From Kingella oralis (GTDB lineage: Bacteria > Pseudomonadota > Gammaproteobacteria > Burkholderiales > Neisseriaceae), in the NCBI RefSeq assembly GCF_014054985.1, contig NZ_CP059569.1:1240001-1304000 (forward strand): DNA of 64,000 nt, in the 5' to 3' direction. Of the stretch, positions 24,091-32,417 are shown one piece after another (within the stretch, counting starts at the first letter, position 1; each line of letters begins with the position of its first letter). Below the pieces are notes generated by a model that made no database searches, was not told where the DNA came from, and saw only the letters and a list, made by a program, of their open reading frames with translations. The translations under genes and the position numbers were made by a program.

Positions 24091-25503
24091 TTAGGACACC
24101 TCTATGCGCGATGCGCTGAAATACGCCTTGGCAAATGGGTCAATGGTCAGATTGGCAGCCTGAAAAGCCGAATCAGCAGGTTTTTCAGTCGGCTTCGCGC
24201 TGCGGGCGATTTTCAAATCCACCGTTGCCACCCCCGCCGTGCGGAACACCGCGTAATACAGCTTTTGATACAACACATCATCGCCCAGCCCAAACACATC
24301 CGCCGCTTGCAACAAACTTTCCCGAATTTGCGCAAAGCCCGCCGCAGGGAATGCCTGCTCCGTTTCAGGCAGCAGCGTAATCTGCGCCTTAATCCACACA
24401 TAAACAGGCGCAATGCGGTCAAAGCGCACCGTTTGCCGCCCAAATTCCGTCTGCACTTCCTGCACAATCTGCCCATGCGTATCAATACCCGCCGCCTTAT
24501 ATGTCCAAATCGCCCGCGCAATCGCCTCCACATCGCCGCCGTCTGCCACCACATGCACCGAATGCGGCAATCGCCCATAAGCGTCCACCGCATCGCCGCT
24601 GTTGGCAAACACCCCAATCTCCCTAATCTGCGGCACATCCGCGCGAATATTCGCCGCCAGCGCAGGCAACGTCGCCCGCCCCAGCCGATAAACCGCCATG
24701 CCATGCCGATAAGCTAATTCCGCATCCGTTTCCGCCGCCCGCCCAGTTATCGCCGCCATAGGATTACCCACACGGCTTAATCCCGCCACAGGCTCAACCA
24801 AACGGTTAATCTCGCCTGCCGCCGCCGTAGCTTCATTGTCGCTTGCCGTTGCTGCCACCGCTGCACCTATTTCCAGCACCCGCACGCCCAGCAAATCGCT
24901 AAAACGGCGGTTCACACCATCCCCTGCCGTCAAAGTCAAATTCACACCATCATAATTTGCCAACAAGCCAGAGCCTTCAAACTTCGCCGCCAAGCCAGCC
25001 AAAGGCTGCTTGCCCGTAAAACGATACACCACCCCATTACACGTCAAGCCCACTTCATCGCCCGTTGCCTGCAACACCAAACCCGCCGCCGCACTTGCCA
25101 TAATGCTCACCGCATCATCCGTTGCCCACAACGAGCCGTTTTCCGCCGAAGCCTGCGCCCCTTTCGGAATAAGCGTTCCCTTTGCCCCCCAAAAAATTAG
25201 CCGCGTGTAAGCCTTTTGCGCGCCCAATCGCGCCACCCCAGCCAACGACACCGCACGGTCAAGCGAGACCCCCGCCGCCGTTTGCGGATACATCGCGTTG
25301 TAAACCGCTTCCGCGTTCTCCCACAACGCCGCTTCCCGCTCCGCAAACGTATCAATCAGCATCCCCAACACACTATCAGGGCGCGTTTCAATATTGCCGT
25401 CCAGCCCCGCTGCCATTAAACGGTTTTTCAAATCATCCGCGATTGCCCGCCGAATTTCAGGCAGCCGCATTTTCACAAAACCATAAGGCGTAACCCCGCT
25501 CAT
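24091..25503 (-). CDS. Baseplate wedge protein J
   Basis: 470 residues, GpJ/gp6-type outer wedge of a contractile tail. The N-terminus MSGVTPYGFVKMRLPEIRRAI with SVLGMLIDTFAEREAALWE and AAGVSLDRAVSLAGVAR is characteristic, as are GRAAETDAELAYR and the C-terminal beta-rich region. It overlaps the gp25-like gene by four bases. Confidence 0.9.
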   Translation of the reverse strand: MSGVTPYGFVKMRLPEIRRAIADDLKNRLMAAGLDGNIETRPDSVLGMLIDTFAEREAALWENAEAVYNAMYPQTAAGVSLDRAVSLAGVARLGAQKAYTRLIFWGAKGTLIPKGAQASAENGSLWATDDAVSIMASAAAGLVLQATGDEVGLTCNGVVYRFTGKQPLAGLAAKFEGSGLLANYDGVNLTLTAGDGVNRRFSDLLGVRVLEIGAAVAATASDNEATAAAGEINRLVEPVAGLSRVGNPMAAITGRAAETDAELAYRHGMAVYRLGRATLPALAANIRADVPQIREIGVFANSGDAVDAYGRLPHSVHVVADGGDVEAIARAIWTYKAAGIDTHGQIVQEVQTEFGRQTVRFDRIAPVYVWIKAQITLLPETEQAFPAAGFAQIRESLLQAADVFGLGDDVLYQKLYYAVFRTAGVATVDLKIARSAKPTEKPADSAFQAANLTIDPFAKAYFSASRIEVS

Positions 25504-25856
25504 AGCTTAATCTCCGTTTCAATCCGTCCACTATCCGTTTCAATTTCAAACACCGTTGCCAGCGAGCGCGTCGGGTGGTTCAACAACAACCGCATTTTCG
25601 GCACGCCCACCACATTAGGCACCGCCTTAATTTTCGCCCGCAAAATCGCTTCCACTTCCGCACGATTCGGATTCTTAACCAAAATATTCTCCAAATACGG
25701 CACCCCATGCGTATTGTCCAAAAACCACTCGCCCAAAAACGTTTTCAGCGTAACCACCACCTGCTGCCGAATCCGCGTCTCGCCCGCCACAAAATGCAAC
25801 CGCCCATCCGAAAAATCCAAATCATGCGAAGCATCTAATTTCAAATCCACACTCAT
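25500..25856 (-). CDS. Baseplate wedge protein, gp25/gpW-like
   Basis: 118 residues; lysozyme-like fold wedge protein of contractile machines. FLGEWFLDNTHGVPYLENIL matches the conserved EWFLD..GVPY..IL pattern of the family. Overlaps both neighbours by four bases (ATGA-type coupling). Confidence 0.88.
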   Translation of the reverse strand: MSVDLKLDASHDLDFSDGRLHFVAGETRIRQQVVVTLKTFLGEWFLDNTHGVPYLENILVKNPNRAEVEAILRAKIKAVPNVVGVPKMRLLLNHPTRSLATVFEIETDSGRIETEIKL

Positions 25857-26512
25857 TGCGCCGCTCCTGTCGTTCCGCCGCTATCGCCCCGATGCGTATG
25901 CCATTTATGCGAAATACCATCCGCCACCACATCGCCGCCCACAATCTCAAAGCCACCACGACACGCCACCGCCCCGCCTGCTTCATTGTTCATACCTTGG
26001 TTAATGCTCACTAAGCCATTATTGATAACAGGCGCGTTAATCGTAACCTTGGGCGCAGCAATCGTGATTTCCCCCGATGGCGCAATTTTCAGACTGCCTG
26101 CGCCAAACGATAGCGACACATTCTCCGTATCCGCCGCGCCCACCGTAGGGCGCAACACAGGCGAAGCAAAGCAATCGCTCAAATCAAAGCGGCGCGGGTC
26201 GTCAGGCGCAGCGTCCGAACCCGAAAGCCAAGCATCAATTGCCGTTTCCGCAAAATGCAGCAACACATCATCGCCCACCGCCAGCGGCACGCTTATCATC
26301 GCAGCCCCGCCCGCCCCAACAGGAAAACACACAGGCACAGACACAATCTGCGGCGCAGGCAAAGCCGTGCCATCACGCATCGCACGCGGCAGCGCAGGGC
26401 GCACCACCGCCCGCGAGCCATCCCACGACACAATCTTGCCCGCCAGCGTCGTATGCACCGCCTCCAATTCCGTTTGCATCATCTCGCGCAAATCTGAAAT
26501 ATCCATTGCCAT
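25853..26512 (-). CDS. Baseplate spike, Gp138-type
   Basis: 219 residues; membrane-piercing spike. N-terminal OB-fold of the Gp138 type (LAGKIVSWDGSRAVVRPALP...PVCFPVGAGGAAMISVPLAVGDDVLL), then a short beta-helix (ITIAAPKVTINAPVINNG) and a tip with HKWHTHRGD, the HxH motif that binds iron in spike tips. Confidence 0.87.
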   Translation of the reverse strand: MAMDISDLREMMQTELEAVHTTLAGKIVSWDGSRAVVRPALPRAMRDGTALPAPQIVSVPVCFPVGAGGAAMISVPLAVGDDVLLHFAETAIDAWLSGSDAAPDDPRRFDLSDCFASPVLRPTVGAADTENVSLSFGAGSLKIAPSGEITIAAPKVTINAPVINNGLVSINQGMNNEAGGAVACRGGFEIVGGDVVADGISHKWHTHRGDSGGTTGAAQ

Positions 26513-26542
26513 TTCCCTATAAAAAAAGCCGCCAAAGCGGGA

Positions 26543-27451
26543 TTATTTTTTATTCGCCTGTTTCGCCGCAGGCGGCTCATTCAAATCAAACAACTCAAAT
26601 TCGCTCACCCAATCGCCGCCATCAAACCCGCCCGAATGCTTCACACTCTCCACCCGAAAAAACCCATTCGCCTGCCGCGATTCCAGCTTCAACACATCGC
26701 TCGGGTTCACTTGCGGCAGCAGCAGCGACTTCACTTTCCAGCCATAGCGTTTTTTCTCCGCCGCCCCCTTTTCGCCCTTGCCCTTAGCCGCCTTACCCGT
26801 TGCTGCTTGGGCAAAGCGTTCAGGAAAGCCCACCAAGCCGCTATCCGCCGCCAGCACCACCGCGCGGCGTGGCGTAGTGCCATGCTTTTTAACCACCCGC
26901 AACACCTGATTTTGGATAGACCACGCCAACCCAGCCGCAGCCGTTGCCTTGCCCAGCGCAATCCGTGCCGCGCCATGATGCGAAAAGCCATGCTGCCAAA
27001 CATGGTCGGGCAAATCCGCCGCCATTTCCAAAACCAGCCCCATTTGCCGCGCAATATCCCGAATCACCGCGTGCGCCGAAGCCCCTGCTGCATAGCCCAA
27101 CGACACATAACAATCGCGCAACTCCACCCAGCCATCCGCCAATTCCAGCGCCGTTACCACATTTTGCCCATCAAACGCCGTAATGCACTCAATCACCGCG
27201 CCCGCCGCCAACACCACCGCGCCCGCGTTTTCGCCATACCCCGCATACAACACCGCAAACGCATCAGGTTTTTCCAGGGCACGGCGCGTGTCAGGCTTCA
27301 AATTGTAAATTTTCACTTGGCACTTATTCGGGTCTTCCTTCGCTGTTTTCTCAACAGAAAACTCAATATGAAAAGGCGGCGCAATTTCCACCCCCTTTTT
27401 GCCTGCTTCACCCACCACCAAGCGATAAGTCCGGTCAAACAAAAACATCAT
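26543..27451 (-). CDS. Baseplate hub protein
   Basis: 302 residues, gp27/gpD-like hub that carries the spike. N-terminus MMFLFDRTYRLVVGEAGKKG, then FHIEFSVEKTAKEDPNKCQVKIYNL, typical of the phage hub family; C-terminus GFFRVESVKHSGGFDGGDW. It has a charged insertion (ATGKAAKGKGEKGAAEKK). The start overlaps the plug gene. Confidence 0.82.
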   Translation of the reverse strand: MMFLFDRTYRLVVGEAGKKGVEIAPPFHIEFSVEKTAKEDPNKCQVKIYNLKPDTRRALEKPDAFAVLYAGYGENAGAVVLAAGAVIECITAFDGQNVVTALELADGWVELRDCYVSLGYAAGASAHAVIRDIARQMGLVLEMAADLPDHVWQHGFSHHGAARIALGKATAAAGLAWSIQNQVLRVVKKHGTTPRRAVVLAADSGLVGFPERFAQAATGKAAKGKGEKGAAEKKRYGWKVKSLLLPQVNPSDVLKLESRQANGFFRVESVKHSGGFDGGDWVSEFELFDLNEPPAAKQANKK

Positions 27452-27743
27452 CCGCTCCAGCGTAAATCATCTGCGCCCGCTCATCCACAAACGCCATGCG
27501 GTCAGGCTCGCCATCGCAAAACAACACCCCTTGCGGCACATCCAAATAGCGCAAACCTGCCAAAATATCCACATTCGGGCAAATGCGCAGCCCTTCAAAC
27601 TGCATCACACCATCAGCATTTTCCAAGCCCAACGCCCAATAACTGTTTTCATCGTTCCAAGCAAAATGCAACGCATATTCCGCACCGTCCAATTCCGCTT
27701 CTATCACAAAATCATTCGCATCTGCCAAAGTCAAAGCCAGCAT
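27435..27743 (-). CDS. Baseplate plug protein (Pam3 gp18-like)
   Basis: 102 residues. The pattern FAWNDENSYWALGLENADG and ILAGLRYLDVPQGVLFCDG matches the small plug family that seals the hub centre in Pam3-like myophages. It lies between the Dit-like and hub genes, as expected. Confidence 0.75.
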   Translation of the reverse strand: MLALTLADANDFVIEAELDGAEYALHFAWNDENSYWALGLENADGVMQFEGLRICPNVDILAGLRYLDVPQGVLFCDGEPDRMAFVDERAQMIYAGADDVFV

Positions 27744-27751
27744 AAAATCTC

Positions 27752-28426
27752 CTAATACGTTATTTTGTGCAACTGGCTGCGCCGCGTTTCAGGCTGCCTT
27801 GCTTGGGTCGGCTGCGATACAGGTTTACCAGCAGGCTGCGCCGTTTTCGGCACAGACGATTTGCGCGCCGTTTTGCCCGCCGTTTTGCCCTTGCGCGCGC
27901 CCGTTTCCCCTGCCTTACCCTTAGCCTTGCCACTCGCCTTTTGCGGCGGCACGTCCGCTTCACGCGGCTGCGCCTTGCGAATCTTAATCAGCGACATCTC
28001 CACATCCAGCTTCTCGCCATCCGCTCCGCGCCGAATCGTGCAACTGGTAATCGCGTAATCCGAGTAAAAATCCAAACCCGACACAATGGTAATCGGCTCG
28101 CGCTTTTCGTGCATTTGTCGCAGCAGCGCCTTAGCCTGCACCAGCTTAGACTTGCCCGAATCGCCAAACAACACCACGCTCGCCCCCGATACCACCCCGC
28201 TCAACGACAGCCGCTCTGATTCCACGCCGATATGGTCGGCAATCGGCGCGCCTTCTTCCACCGCATACTGGGTAACATTTGCCGAAAGCTCTGTGGTTTC
28301 TTCAATCAGCGCGTCCAACTGCAACGCACCCACCGTTGTCCCACCGATGCCAAACACCATGTTCACCAGCTTGTTTACCTTGCCCGCTGCATTTTTCACG
28401 CCATCATAGGCAGCCTGAAAAGCCAT
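27752..28426 (-). CDS. Dit-like tail/baseplate protein
   Basis: 224 residues. The N-terminal 150 residues fit the Dit-like family of small myophages (LDALIEETTELSANVTQYAVEEGAPIADHI, ITIVSGLDFYSDYAITSC). The last 70 are a lysine-, alanine- and proline-rich tail (KASGKAKGKAGETGARKGKTA), probably disordered. ATG start overlaps the tape-measure stop. Confidence 0.75.
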   Translation of the reverse strand: MAFQAAYDGVKNAAGKVNKLVNMVFGIGGTTVGALQLDALIEETTELSANVTQYAVEEGAPIADHIGVESERLSLSGVVSGASVVLFGDSGKSKLVQAKALLRQMHEKREPITIVSGLDFYSDYAITSCTIRRGADGEKLDVEMSLIKIRKAQPREADVPPQKASGKAKGKAGETGARKGKTAGKTARKSSVPKTAQPAGKPVSQPTQARQPETRRSQLHKITY

Positions 28427-30582
28427 CACGAAGCCCCTTTCAACACATAAGCATTACGCCCCATTTGCGCCGCCGCACGCGCAGGATTTTGCACGCCATT
28501 TGCCGTAATGTTTTGCGTAACATTATTCACCACGCTGCCCGCGCGCACACCGACTCCCGCGCCCGTCATCGCCGCCGCGCTCACCGTATGGTTCACATTG
28601 ATGCTGCCGCCACCCAAGCCCGGTATCCAATCAAACCAACCGCGCACCGCCGCAACCGCCGCTGCCCACTTATCTTTAAAATACCCAATCGCCGTATCCC
28701 AAAGACCGTTTACCGTGCTGATGATGCCACCCCAAATACTGCTTGCGCTGCTGCTAATCGCCTGCCAAGCACCAATTGCCTTTTGCTGGATGCTGTTCCA
28801 CATTTGCGCCGCAGATTGCCAAACCGCATTCCACGCCGCCAAGCAAGCTGCTTTAATCCGCTCCCAAGTAGCCAGCGCCCAAGCCGTAATCGCCTGCCAT
28901 GCCGCCGATGCTTTGGCTTTCACCCAATCCCACGCCGCCAGCAAATACGCCACCACCGTGTCCCAGTTGTTATACAGCAGCCAAATAGCCGCGATTATTG
29001 CCATAATTACCAGCAAAATCGGATTAGCAGCCATTGCCGCCGTAATCAAGCGGATGCCCAGCGCAATAAATTTCGTTGCCCCATACAACAGCATAAACAC
29101 CTTAAACACCGCCATGCCCACCGCCACCAACGCCACAATTTTCATCAACCATTTGCCCGTGGTTTGCCCCGCGCCGCCCAAAGCATCCTTAATCGCCCCC
29201 AGCTTTTCCCAAACCCAGCCTAGCTTCTCTTTCACCCAATCAATCTGCGTTTTCCATTCGCTCGACGCGCCCACCAAACGCCCCAACACCGACTGCCCAC
29301 CGTTCAGCCACACGATAATATCGTCCACAATCAAGTAGATGCCATACAGCACCGCCGCGATTTTCAAAAATGGCAGCAGCGACGCTTTCGCGCTCATCCC
29401 AATGCCCTGCAACAACGTTTTCAGGCTGCCTGCGCTGCAGATTGCGCCAAGCAAAGCATTATTCAAGCGATAAACACCATACGCCGCGCCCAAAAACGCC
29501 GCCGCCTTGCCGATTTCCGTCAAAGCGCGCGCAAAGGCTTTCAAATCATCCGCGCTCAACTGCCCCAAATAATCCACCAAGCCTTTTAACGCCCGTTTCG
29601 CCCCATCAAACAACCCAGCCTTGCCGATTTCCCGCTTCAAACTTTGCCAGTTATCCGCCAAGTTAGACGTTAAACCCTCCCAAGTATTAGAGAGCTTGTC
29701 CATTGCTCCCTTGTATTTCTGGTTGAAAATCGTCTGCAAAGTCGCCTGAATTTCCGCGCGGTTATCCGCCGAAGCCTGCAAAGTTTGCTGCTTGCCCTCG
29801 CTATCGGTAAAGCTATACGCAATCTGCCCGCCTTTTTTAGACGCTTTCACGCCAAATTCTTTTAAGCGTTCATTCTCACCTGTTACCGCATCCGCAATCG
29901 CCTCCACCATTTGCATCACAGGCTTGCCCATTGCCGCCGCCGTATCGCCCAGCGTTTGCATCAAGCCGTCTTTCATTGGGTCAAGCCCATAGGCTTTCAG
30001 CTTCACAAATGCTTCCGTTACTTCCGAAAGCTCATAAGGCGTTCGCTTGGCAAAATCCGCCACCCAATCCATCGCCGCACGCGCTTTTTCGCTGCTGCCT
30101 TCAATCGTGCCCAACACCGTTTCATAGCGTTCAAACTCCGCGCTGGTATCAATAATAGATTTCACGCCTGCGCCCACAGCCGCTGCGCCCAGCCATTTGC
30201 CTAACCCACCAAGCAAATTGCTGCTACCACCGTTCAGTTCCCCGCGTAGCTCGCGAATCCGCGCACGCGTGTTTGCCCAAGCGCGGTCAAGCTCCGCATG
30301 GGTTGCCATGCCCGTGCGCCGAAACGCCGCATAAGCCAATTGCGCCCTGCGGATGTCTGCGTAAATCTGCCTATCCGAGCGAATGCCCAACCTATCCAGC
30401 GAGCGGTTGTAAATCGCCCCGCTGCCGCGCTGCTGCAAACGCATACTGGCAAAACTGCGCCGAATATCATTCGCCGCCGCCTGCGCCCGTGTTCGCGCTT
30501 GGTTCAAACCATTTAAAAACTGGTTTAAACCCGCCCTTTCCATTCTAAAACGCAGCAGCGTAACCAATTCTCTTGCAATCAT
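28426..30582 (-). CDS. Tail tape measure protein
   Basis: 718 residues; sets tail length and threads the tube. Start MIARELVTLLRFRMERAGL (AAGG upstream). Contains the tape-measure N-terminal pattern FERYETVLGTIEGSSEKARAAMDWV and AKRTPYELSEVTEAFVKL, then hydrophobic segments near the middle and end (LLVIMAIIAAIWLLYNNWDT) followed by repeated W-containing helices (WDWVKAKASAAWQAI, WERIKAACLAAWNAVW). Short for a tape measure, implying a tail of roughly 100 nm by the usual 1.5 angstrom per residue rule. Confidence 0.9.
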   Translation of the reverse strand: MIARELVTLLRFRMERAGLNQFLNGLNQARTRAQAAANDIRRSFASMRLQQRGSGAIYNRSLDRLGIRSDRQIYADIRRAQLAYAAFRRTGMATHAELDRAWANTRARIRELRGELNGGSSNLLGGLGKWLGAAAVGAGVKSIIDTSAEFERYETVLGTIEGSSEKARAAMDWVADFAKRTPYELSEVTEAFVKLKAYGLDPMKDGLMQTLGDTAAAMGKPVMQMVEAIADAVTGENERLKEFGVKASKKGGQIAYSFTDSEGKQQTLQASADNRAEIQATLQTIFNQKYKGAMDKLSNTWEGLTSNLADNWQSLKREIGKAGLFDGAKRALKGLVDYLGQLSADDLKAFARALTEIGKAAAFLGAAYGVYRLNNALLGAICSAGSLKTLLQGIGMSAKASLLPFLKIAAVLYGIYLIVDDIIVWLNGGQSVLGRLVGASSEWKTQIDWVKEKLGWVWEKLGAIKDALGGAGQTTGKWLMKIVALVAVGMAVFKVFMLLYGATKFIALGIRLITAAMAANPILLVIMAIIAAIWLLYNNWDTVVAYLLAAWDWVKAKASAAWQAITAWALATWERIKAACLAAWNAVWQSAAQMWNSIQQKAIGAWQAISSSASSIWGGIISTVNGLWDTAIGYFKDKWAAAVAAVRGWFDWIPGLGGGSINVNHTVSAAAMTGAGVGVRAGSVVNNVTQNITANGVQNPARAAAQMGRNAYVLKGAS

Positions 30583-30631
30583 GGCAAAACCTTTCAGGCA
30601 TAAAAAAACCGCCCAATGGGCGGCTATCACA

Positions 30632-31261
30632 TCATTCTGATAATTGCTGCATTACAGCACTTTTTTGCATTTCATTTGTGCGCGGTTTAGCATGATTAAA
30701 CCAATACAACGCCATACCAACAAACAATAAAAACAAAACTGCTTTCCCCACTTTCATCCATCTGGTTTTTTGGATTTGCGCCGCAGTTTTAGCAGGATTT
30801 TTCAATTTTCTCTCTGCGCATTGTTGCTGACGTATTGCAAAATCCTGTGGTGAATGGATATTTTCTAAACACTTTGCCAAGATTCTTTCGTAGGTCTTGC
30901 TGTCCGTTTTAGCAATCATTTTGCGTCCATCAACAAATGTACACACAAACATTACTTCCTTAGCTTTCCCGCCACGCAGCAATCCTGCCAACATACCCAC
31001 CCCACCAAAAGCCAGCGACCCAGCCAACCCCCAGCCGACTGCACCGCCTAGCCGTGTAATAGATTCCTCTGTTGCTTTCTCCATCTCTGCGATTTCAGCA
31101 AATGGGATGAATTCATATTCAATATCGTCCAGCCAACTAAGAAAAACCGATAACCAGCTATCAATTTTCGGTTGCGGTCGTAACATTTTAAATTGCCCGA
31201 ACATCACCTCATGAAAACCACCATTAGTAAAATCTCCTGCCAATACTTCTAATTTTGCCAC
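30632..31261 (-). CDS. Membrane protein of unknown function, probable cargo gene in tail operon
   Basis: 209 residues, not a recognised structural protein. A glycine-rich hydrophobic segment (GAVGWGLAGSLAFGGVGMLAGLL, about 75-97) and a C-terminal membrane helix (AVLFLLFVGMALYWF). DNA here is clearly more AT-rich than the genes on either side, and an Ibs-like locus is next to it on the other strand, suggesting a late-acquired block. Superinfection exclusion is a possibility but nothing specific proves it. Confidence 0.65.
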   Translation of the reverse strand: MAKLEVLAGDFTNGGFHEVMFGQFKMLRPQPKIDSWLSVFLSWLDDIEYEFIPFAEIAEMEKATEESITRLGGAVGWGLAGSLAFGGVGMLAGLLRGGKAKEVMFVCTFVDGRKMIAKTDSKTYERILAKCLENIHSPQDFAIRQQQCAERKLKNPAKTAAQIQKTRWMKVGKAVLFLLFVGMALYWFNHAKPRTNEMQKSAVMQQLSE

Positions 31262-31313
31262 GATAAACTCCTAAAAACAATTTATATTTCAATACATTAA
31301 ACACAAAACAAGT

Positions 31314-31342
31314 TTGACTTATTTTGTAATATGTAATACAAT
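31314..31342 (+). promoter_or_regulatory. Promoter of the Ibs-like toxin mRNA
   Basis: TTGACT and TACAAT exactly 17 bases apart in AT-rich DNA; expected transcript start near 31349, about 72 bases before the toxin ATG. Confidence 0.75.
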
Positions 31343-31420
31343 TATTTTGTTGTGGAGAACAACAAAGGAAAAACCCCCAAACCTGATAATTCGGGGGTGT
31401 TACACAGGAAGGATTACCCG

Positions 31421-31486
31421 ATGAGTACCGTCATCAAAGTAATTTTTCTGGTGTTATTCTTGCTGATGTCGCAATCAGCTTGGTAA
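31421..31486 (+). CDS. Ibs-like type I toxin peptide, 21 residues
   Basis: A tiny, very hydrophobic peptide: MSTVIKVIFLVL and then FLLMSQSAW. E. coli Ibs peptides (18-19 residues) have the same build: short polar start, VI-LIV-LLL core and an SAY end. AGGAAGG stands 8-13 bases upstream. The frame is completely covered by a predicted antisense RNA. Expected to insert in the inner membrane and depolarise it when the antisense RNA is low. It stands alone on the + strand inside a leftward structural operon. Confidence 0.65.
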   Translation: MSTVIKVIFLVLFLLMSQSAW

Positions 31487-31498
31487 CGTAGTACCAGA

Positions 31499-31522
31499 CA
31501 GGGGGAGTTACCGCTTCCCCTG
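31499..31522 (+). terminator. 3' hairpin of the Ibs-like mRNA
   Basis: CAGGGG and CCCCTG pair across 12 bases; no long T run follows, so termination strength is uncertain. GGTAAC (31482) and GTTACC (31507) can add to the fold. Confidence 0.4.
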
Positions 31523-31571
31523 CTTCCTACTACTATACAAAATCTCTCCATCAAAATCAAGGAGTTTTATT

Positions 31572-31751
31572 ATGGCGCAATCACAAACCGAGCGTACCCG
31601 CAAATACCACGAGAAAAACGGCATCCGCCAAAAAACCTTTGCCCTAGATACCGACACCATCGCGCTGTTGGAGCGGCTGGCTGCCGAGCGCGGCGAATCG
31701 CAAACCACCGTGTTCAAAGCAGCGTTACGCTTGTTGGCGGCAACGGAATAA
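31572..31751 (+). CDS. Small ribbon-helix-helix-like protein
   Basis: 59 residues with GGAG before the ATG. IRQKTFALDTDTIALLERLAAERGESQTTVFKAALRLL has the strand-helix-helix arrangement of Arc/CopG-type DNA-binding dimers. Same strand as the Ibs-like toxin and possibly on its transcript. It ends one base before the 3' end of the tail-chaperone extension on the other strand. Target unknown. Confidence 0.65.
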   Translation: MAQSQTERTRKYHEKNGIRQKTFALDTDTIALLERLAAERGESQTTVFKAALRLLAATE

Positions 31752-31752
31752 A

Positions 31753-31950
31753 TCACTTCCATCTCTCCGCTTCCCGCGCTTCCGCCTCGTCTTGCATATC
31801 CAAAATCGCATTGATTTTCAGTAAGTCCACCAAATCAGCCGTGCCGTTTTTCACTTCGGCAAGGCTGATTTTTCGCGCCAACACAGGTCGCCAAATCAAA
31901 AATTCCGCTTCCAAATCGGCGCGAAAACGCCCTACGGTTTCGCTTTTTCG
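31753..31950 (-). CDS. Tail chaperone extension reached by -1 frameshift
   Basis: A 65-codon frame with no start codon: KSETVGRFRADLEAEFLIWR, then KISLAEVKNGTADLVDLLK and a charged helical end. It is in the -1 frame of the chaperone gene and overlaps its last codons. The overlap holds CGAAAAAG (31950-31943), a plausible slip site. This is the gpG-gpGT arrangement. It reads as real protein all the way to the stop and leaves no gap between the chaperone and the opposing gene. Confidence 0.75.
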   Translation of the reverse strand, partial: RKSETVGRFRADLEAEFLIWRPVLARKISLAEVKNGTADLVDLLKINAILDMQDEAEAREAERWK

Positions 31951-32417
31951 GCTAAACCCGCCAGTCCAGAAAGGTTTAGCCAGCGCGTCAAAGGGGCAGC
32001 GAAATTCTCTTTAATCACCACCGCCAAAAGCTGCAACACTTCGGCAAAATCATCAAAGATATGCCCATCTCGCGCCAACTTAAAGCGCACCGCTTCGCCG
32101 TTTTCGTCCTCATAGGCAATATGCCCGCTATCCAACAAGCGCGTTGCCCAGCGTTCCAGCGATTTGCCGTCAAGCTGCGCCGATAGCTTTTCCACCGCCT
32201 TTTCCAAATCCGCGTTGTTCACATCTTTCAGGCTGCCTTCTGGCTCATCTTTCAGGCTGCCTTCTTGCTTGCTGTCTTTCAGGCTGCCGAGCAACGCGCC
32301 CAGCGCAGGCAGCAATTCCTTTTGCAAATCGCCAAACACAGGCAAGGCTTCAAAAGCATTCATTTTGGTAACAAAAAATGTGTTTTTGCCCACTTTAATT
32401 TCAACCGTTTGGCTCAT
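31932..32417 (-). CDS. Phage tail assembly chaperone, short form
   Basis: 161 residues; holds the tape measure during tail assembly. N-terminus VEIKVGKNTFFVTKMNAFEALPVFGDLQ is typical of this chaperone group. Residues 44-66 contain three GSLKD units, each encoded by an uptake sequence. The C-terminus SGLAGLAEKAKP ends just past the predicted slip site, so part of the product should continue into the -1 frame. Located between tube and tape measure, as expected. Confidence 0.85.
   Translation of the reverse strand: MSQTVEIKVGKNTFFVTKMNAFEALPVFGDLQKELLPALGALLGSLKDSKQEGSLKDEPEGSLKDVNNADLEKAVEKLSAQLDGKSLERWATRLLDSGHIAYEDENGEAVRFKLARDGHIFDDFAEVLQLLAVVIKENFAAPLTRWLNLSGLAGLAEKAKP

Larger units (their letters stand above)
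31368..31525 (-). ncRNA. Sib-like antisense RNA (type I antitoxin)
   Basis: On the minus strand TTGATT (31555-31560) and TATAGT (31532-31537) are 17 bases apart, giving a start near 31525. The transcript would run antisense over the whole Ibs-like frame and its ribosome site. It ends at an ACCCCC/GGGGGT hairpin followed by TTTTT (near 31370). The predicted length of about 157 nt is close to the 140 nt of E. coli Sib RNAs. Predicted from signals only. Confidence 0.65.
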
